Source: Porogramme epimiltina
Taxonomy: Eukaryota; Basidiomycota; Agaricomycetes; Polyporales; Polyporaceae
Direction of reading: 5' to 3'
NCBI GenBank assembly: GCA_900155495.1
Contig: FTLJ01000715.1
Location: 191-12,200 of the forward strand
Length of the DNA: 12,010 nt
The translations under genes and the position numbers were made by a program. Positions 8,251 to 12,010 of this stretch are shown piece by piece. Every line of letters begins with the position of its first letter. The first letter of the stretch is position 1. The notes beneath the pieces are model-generated. The model worked only from the letters and a program-made list of their open reading frames with translations, ran no database searches and was not told the DNA's origin.

Positions 8251-9960
8251 ATGCAGACGAGCAGCCTCTCGGGCGCTGCACTCCCATTGGGCGAGTCGCT
8301 CTTCCTTGCTCGCCTGCCCCACAGTCACTTGGGGCTATGCATGCTCTGCCCTGTCCGCTCGGCCGCAGACGCCATTCCTGCGGTCTCCAGCCACTGCAGT
8401 ATGCTGCGCGCGCATGGCCAAGCTGCCCCTGACGTTGACCGTGTTCGCCTCCGTCGGTCCGCATGGCGGCTTCTGTCTCCCTGTCTCCCTGGTGCTCCTC
8501 TGTTCTCCCCAGTCAAGACGCTCCCCCAAGAATGCGCACCTGTCATCCCGCGCTTGGTGTGGCCCCCGCAGCTGGGCGATCTCGCACGGCTGGCTATGTT
8601 CGGGGACCCGTTCATAAGCCACCCAGCGTGCGTCTGCCACATGCGGATCCGTCGGACTCCACAACAGTGTTCTCATCGGCTCCCTGATAGTCGGACGCCC
8701 TCTGAATGCTGCTGTCTACTCCACGCGCTCCGCCCCTTGCTGAGTGCTGAGCATTCACCAACAGCTGCGCGAGGAGCAGCCCCGGGCCTTCAAACGGTCG
8801 CTGTATGGCGCTCGCTCTGTCCGACCTCCTTCCCTCCCTTTGCCGTCCTGACTCCTGGCCAGCATCCGGGTCACCACACCGCGGCCGTCCCCGTCTCGCG
8901 CGCTCACCACACCATCTTCAAAGTGCATATATGCGCGCCCTGCGCAAAGCCCGCCCCCCGTCCCTCTCCCATATGCCTGCCGCGCGGACCCGCCGCGCCG
9001 CCAGGCCGCTGAAGGCGGCGCGCACCTCGCGCTGCACCCTGCCTACCTACGCGCGCTCAAATCACGGTCGGGCGGGGCAGCAGCTACGAATGGCACGCCG
9101 CTCACCTCGCCTCAGAGCACTTCCGCCCGCTGCGCTCTCGCAGCTCGTCCGATCGCTCATACGCACGGATGAGGTCCGAAGCCTGGGGTTTGTGCGCCAC
9201 TCCGCCCGCCGCGCCCCGGCCGGACTCTCTGAGCGCCCCTTGCTTGCGGGCATGGGCCGCGCGACTGGTACACCTTCGCGCGCGCGGCTGTCGCACCCCG
9301 CGCGGTGTGAGCGCGCGCTTGCCCACTGACCAATTTCCTTGCTATCCTCAACCCTTGATTACCATCTTGTTAGCAGCGGTTGCGGATGCTCTTGGCAGGC
9401 TCCGCGAGTGCTGAGGATGAGCGCGCGCGCGACACGGCGCTCAGACGCACGGCGTTCACCTCTACGCGCGCGCGGCGTAACTGGGCACTCGCCCCCGACT
9501 TGCAGTTCCGTCGCTTTCATGTCTTCTCGCGTAGTCAGAAAGCTCCCCGCGCCCACTGAGGACGATGCATTCCACTGCGCTGGCCCGTCGCGCGACCAAC
9601 TCGCGTGCGCGCCCACTCTCTCGCGAGGCCGTCCACATCCACCTCTATCCGCACCCCTACCGCTCCGGCCCACCAGCCCATCTCTAGCGGCCGTCCAAGC
9701 TGTAACTCGAACAATGCGCGCAGAAGCGCGCCCAGCTGCGACCGATGTCCGCCTCTCATACCACCGACCACAGTCCTCGCGATGCCCCTCGCGCGCTTCC
9801 AACGACGCTTCGCCCCAGCTGAATCGGGCAGCGGCGCGCGCGAAGATACCACCCTCGTTCCGCAGTCGCTCGCCTGGCTCTCCACGACGGCCGTCCGACC
9901 GCCCCCTCTGCGTTTGCGTCACAGTCCTGATCGGGCCCTTGTTGGTGAGCCCTAGGGACG
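8251..9960. other. GC/CpG-rich stretch with no supported gene
   Basis: About 1.7 kb rich in GCGC, CGCG and CCGCC. Long open frames exist on both strands over the same bases (8251-9012 plus, 8325-8642 minus, 9339-10004 plus with 9359-10024 minus). They read as Arg/Ala/Pro/Ser/Cys-rich sequence without domains, as expected when high GC removes stop codons. I see no splice-linked frame, RNA gene or repeat family here. Confidence 0.55.
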
Positions 9961-11456
9961 GATGGCAGCTGCGAGGTGCGCGTAGCGAGCGGGAGAGCTT
10001 GTAGGCACGATGTGTACAGTGCACCCTCGGGAGATGGTGTTACTGACAAGTTTGAGGATGACAGGCGCGCAGAGGAAGGCCAGTGTGGCATGCGTGGTGG
10101 AACACTGGAGAGCATTGGGAGTGGAGGCTGTTGCCTCAGATCCGTGGCCGTACAGTGGTCCGTAGTATGCGCGCCTTACATCTTAAACCAAATATATTCA
10201 AAGTTCCGCATAGTATACACGCTCTGACTTACGGTCGCGGAATCCGACGATCACATGGGCATGCCCTTTGACGATCCACCGTATACAGCAGCAAAATAGT
10301 CAACATTGATGAATTAGAACCCCATCTACAACGCTGATCACAACTGGTTACGCACATGGCTACCTACGAGATGACGTGGGATGAGCATCCCCAATCTATC
10401 CAAGGGAACGAGCGGCGGGTACTCAATTGCGAGCCGCTTGGGAGCTTCGATTGCGTGAGGGGTGCGTCTGACAGCAGCAAGAGATTCGCTGCTTGCTTTG
10501 TGTCAGCACTACCTAATGGACGGCAATTTCGTATAAGCACATTCGGGAAAGCTCGAAGTATATGTTCAATTGCGTGGATGATCAACGTCGTGAAGCGAAC
10601 GGCGACGAGCAGCATTATCCCGAAGCGTTCAACAGGGCACGATACCTTTGGGGGATGTTTGGTACCAGGATAGGGGGAAAGTGGCAGAAAAGGAGGCATT
10701 AGGAGAGGCGGACTTCGTGGGGTTGAGAGTGTTTGAGGTTATCTAATCCTACCTGGGTAGTGCTTTGGTCAAGAACGCATGACGATACGTGTAGAGATGT
10801 GTAAACTTACTCGTGCTTTCTTCCAACGAAACGTGTATGCCCACACACAGCCATCCCAGCCCGTACGTTGCTATGAGAGGTCGACTCATATTAAAGTGCA
10901 CCTTCTACAATATTTATCGGGTCTTCGAGAGGTGAGCGCATCTCCAGGGGGGCGAACTGCATTGAAAATAGAAGGGAGCCCACACGAAAGAGGCTGGAAG
11001 ACAACGGCGACGCTGCACGGCCGTCGAATGGGTTCCGTCAGAGATGCTCGTTAAGAAAGCACAAGGAGTACGCACCAAGTATCCGAGACATCACTATTCA
11101 TATGCATGGGGCGAAACTCCGGCGAGGATCCGCATAGTTGAAGGGTGCAACTGGTAGAGCACCGTTGGAATGCCGAGATCGGGTCGGTCACATCGCACAG
11201 AGGCGTACGAAGTAGGGTACGAGTCTTAATGGATGGAGTTTAGTGAGTATATCCTGCACAGACTGGAAACGAGGGGCGCACCAGAGACTACGTTCTCCGT
11301 TGTTGAGGATTTGTTCCTGAGCGTTGGAACTTGGTGATGTCCAGATGATTGTGCTGTAGGGAATACGGAGAAGCGCCGCAAGTGGAAGCTCGGGTCTGAG
11401 ACAGCGCTGAGGAGTGGGCAGAAGGATCGTCGCATATTGATGGACGACTGAGAGCC
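9961..11456. other. gene-less stretch of more balanced composition
   Basis: About 1.5 kb with more A/T than its flanks and scattered AT-rich patches (for example 10187-10215). Short open frames at 10356-10673 plus and 10364-10699 minus overlap each other and carry no motif I recognise. It could hold a transposon relic or a long non-coding transcript; nothing in the sequence decides between these. Confidence 0.45.
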
Positions 11457-12010
11457 ATGGCGGACGGCGAGAAGCGAAGAAACCGTGCAAGGAAGAGCCG
11501 CGCGCTCGGACTCGCCGCGAGCATTGGGCGGGCGCGCGGAAAATGGCCACGCGAGCGTCCATCGAGATCTGGCTCTGCCGGGCCGGCCTGCCGTTGCTCA
11601 ACGACCGCCGCTCGCTGTGTTGGTGGGCGTGCTCGACTCAGACTCTCGTCGACGTCGATCGCGTCCCCCTCGGCGGTCACTGGAGCCTGCTTCCTTCCTC
11701 GCGTCCTCCACGCTCACTGGCTGGCACTATCCGGCGCCCTCCCCACCAGTCAACACTCCCGGAGGAGACCGCAGCCCCCGGGTGGACCGGCTGCCCTCTA
11801 TGCCCCCAACCAGTGCCTGCACGTCGTCAGTCGGTTCTCGACGTGCTTCTGCGTCCCTCCCTGACACACCCTCTACCCCCAAGCGCCATACGCTCCTCTC
11901 GGCGGGGTCCCCTTTAGCCGTCAACGCCCCTCCCCGGCTCTGATATTCGCGCAGCATGGCACCTCTTTGTTACGAGCTTTTCCTCTTTTCGCACGCCTAC
12001 CCGGCCCGCG
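11457..12010. other. CT/GC-rich edge region, possible leader of a gene beyond the window
   Basis: CT- and C-rich sequence with three overlapping plus-strand open frames (from 11457, 11485 and 11543), none with recognisable domains. After the last stops, ATG 11956-11958 opens a frame (MAPLCYELFLFSHAYPAR) to the right edge with no stop. It may be a first exon or chance. The overall look is of promoter/5' UTR DNA. Confidence 0.25.

Noticed and set aside
8251..9012. 253-codon plus-strand open frame
   Set aside because: Cys/Pro/Arg/Ser-rich with no domain and overlapping frames on both strands; explained by high GC removing stops.
9339..10024. Two 221-codon frames on opposite strands over the same bases
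   Set aside because: Mirror-image open frames with Arg/Ala/Ser-biased composition are a GC artefact; neither shows a motif.
10356..10699. 105- and 111-codon frames on both strands
   Set aside because: They overlap each other and neither has a domain; I cannot tell which, if either, is real.
11140..11195. tRNA-like A-box: GCAACTGGTAGAGCACCG
   Set aside because: It resembles a D-arm, but no acceptor stem, anticodon stem or GGTTCRANNCC B-box follows at the right distance.
11188..11601. 137-codon minus-strand frame
   Set aside because: No recognisable motif, competing frames on the same strand, and no start context or neighbour that supports it.

Overview
This window looks like nuclear DNA from a filamentous basidiomycete, most likely an agaricomycete (a polypore-like wood-decay fungus is my guess). 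The reasons are a GC-rich genome, very short GT-AG introns of about 46-71 bp, pyrimidine-rich leaders, and a MLKL-like/NACHT/WD40 receptor of the kind that is greatly expanded in that group. No bacterial, organellar, viral, rRNA or CRISPR signal is visible.

Layout. (1) Positions 1-865 hold the 3' part of a plus-strand gene that I read as a bHLH-type transcription factor. Its loop/helix-2 region is legible, followed by a long disordered Pro/Gln/Met/His-rich tail. The stretch carries two N bases and one or two apparent single-base frame breaks in C-runs, so it is either poor-quality sequence or a decaying copy. (2) Positions 866-3064 are intergenic, about 2.2 kb. They hold a small AT hairpin just after the stop codon, a cluster of direct and inverted ACCCGT motifs (1035-1185), a 7-bp tandem repeat, a second hairpin and a CT-rich leader. 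(3) Positions 3065-8069 hold one seven-exon gene that I could assemble completely. It encodes a fungal NOD-like receptor (NLR) of 1549 residues: an N-terminal helical domain resembling the HeLo/MLKL four-helix bundle, a NACHT NTPase with intact Walker A and Walker B motifs, a helical arm, and about 12-14 diverged WD40 repeats. (4) Positions 8070-12010 are almost 4 kb with no convincing gene. The first part (to about 9960) is GC/CpG-rich and open in several frames by composition alone. The middle (about 10000-11450) is more AT-balanced. The end (11457-12010) is again CT/GC-rich and could be the leader of a gene lying beyond the window.

The two genes have no evident shared pathway. The receptor is the notable element. 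By analogy with fungal NLRs such as HET-E and NWD proteins, the WD40 part would sense a ligand, the NACHT would switch on nucleotide binding, and the N-terminal bundle would act as a cell-death effector. Its gene model includes a 19-nt micro-exon next to a probable GC-AG intron. The N-terminal effector module is separated from the NACHT by a run of tiny introns, one of which, if retained, would release the effector domain alone.
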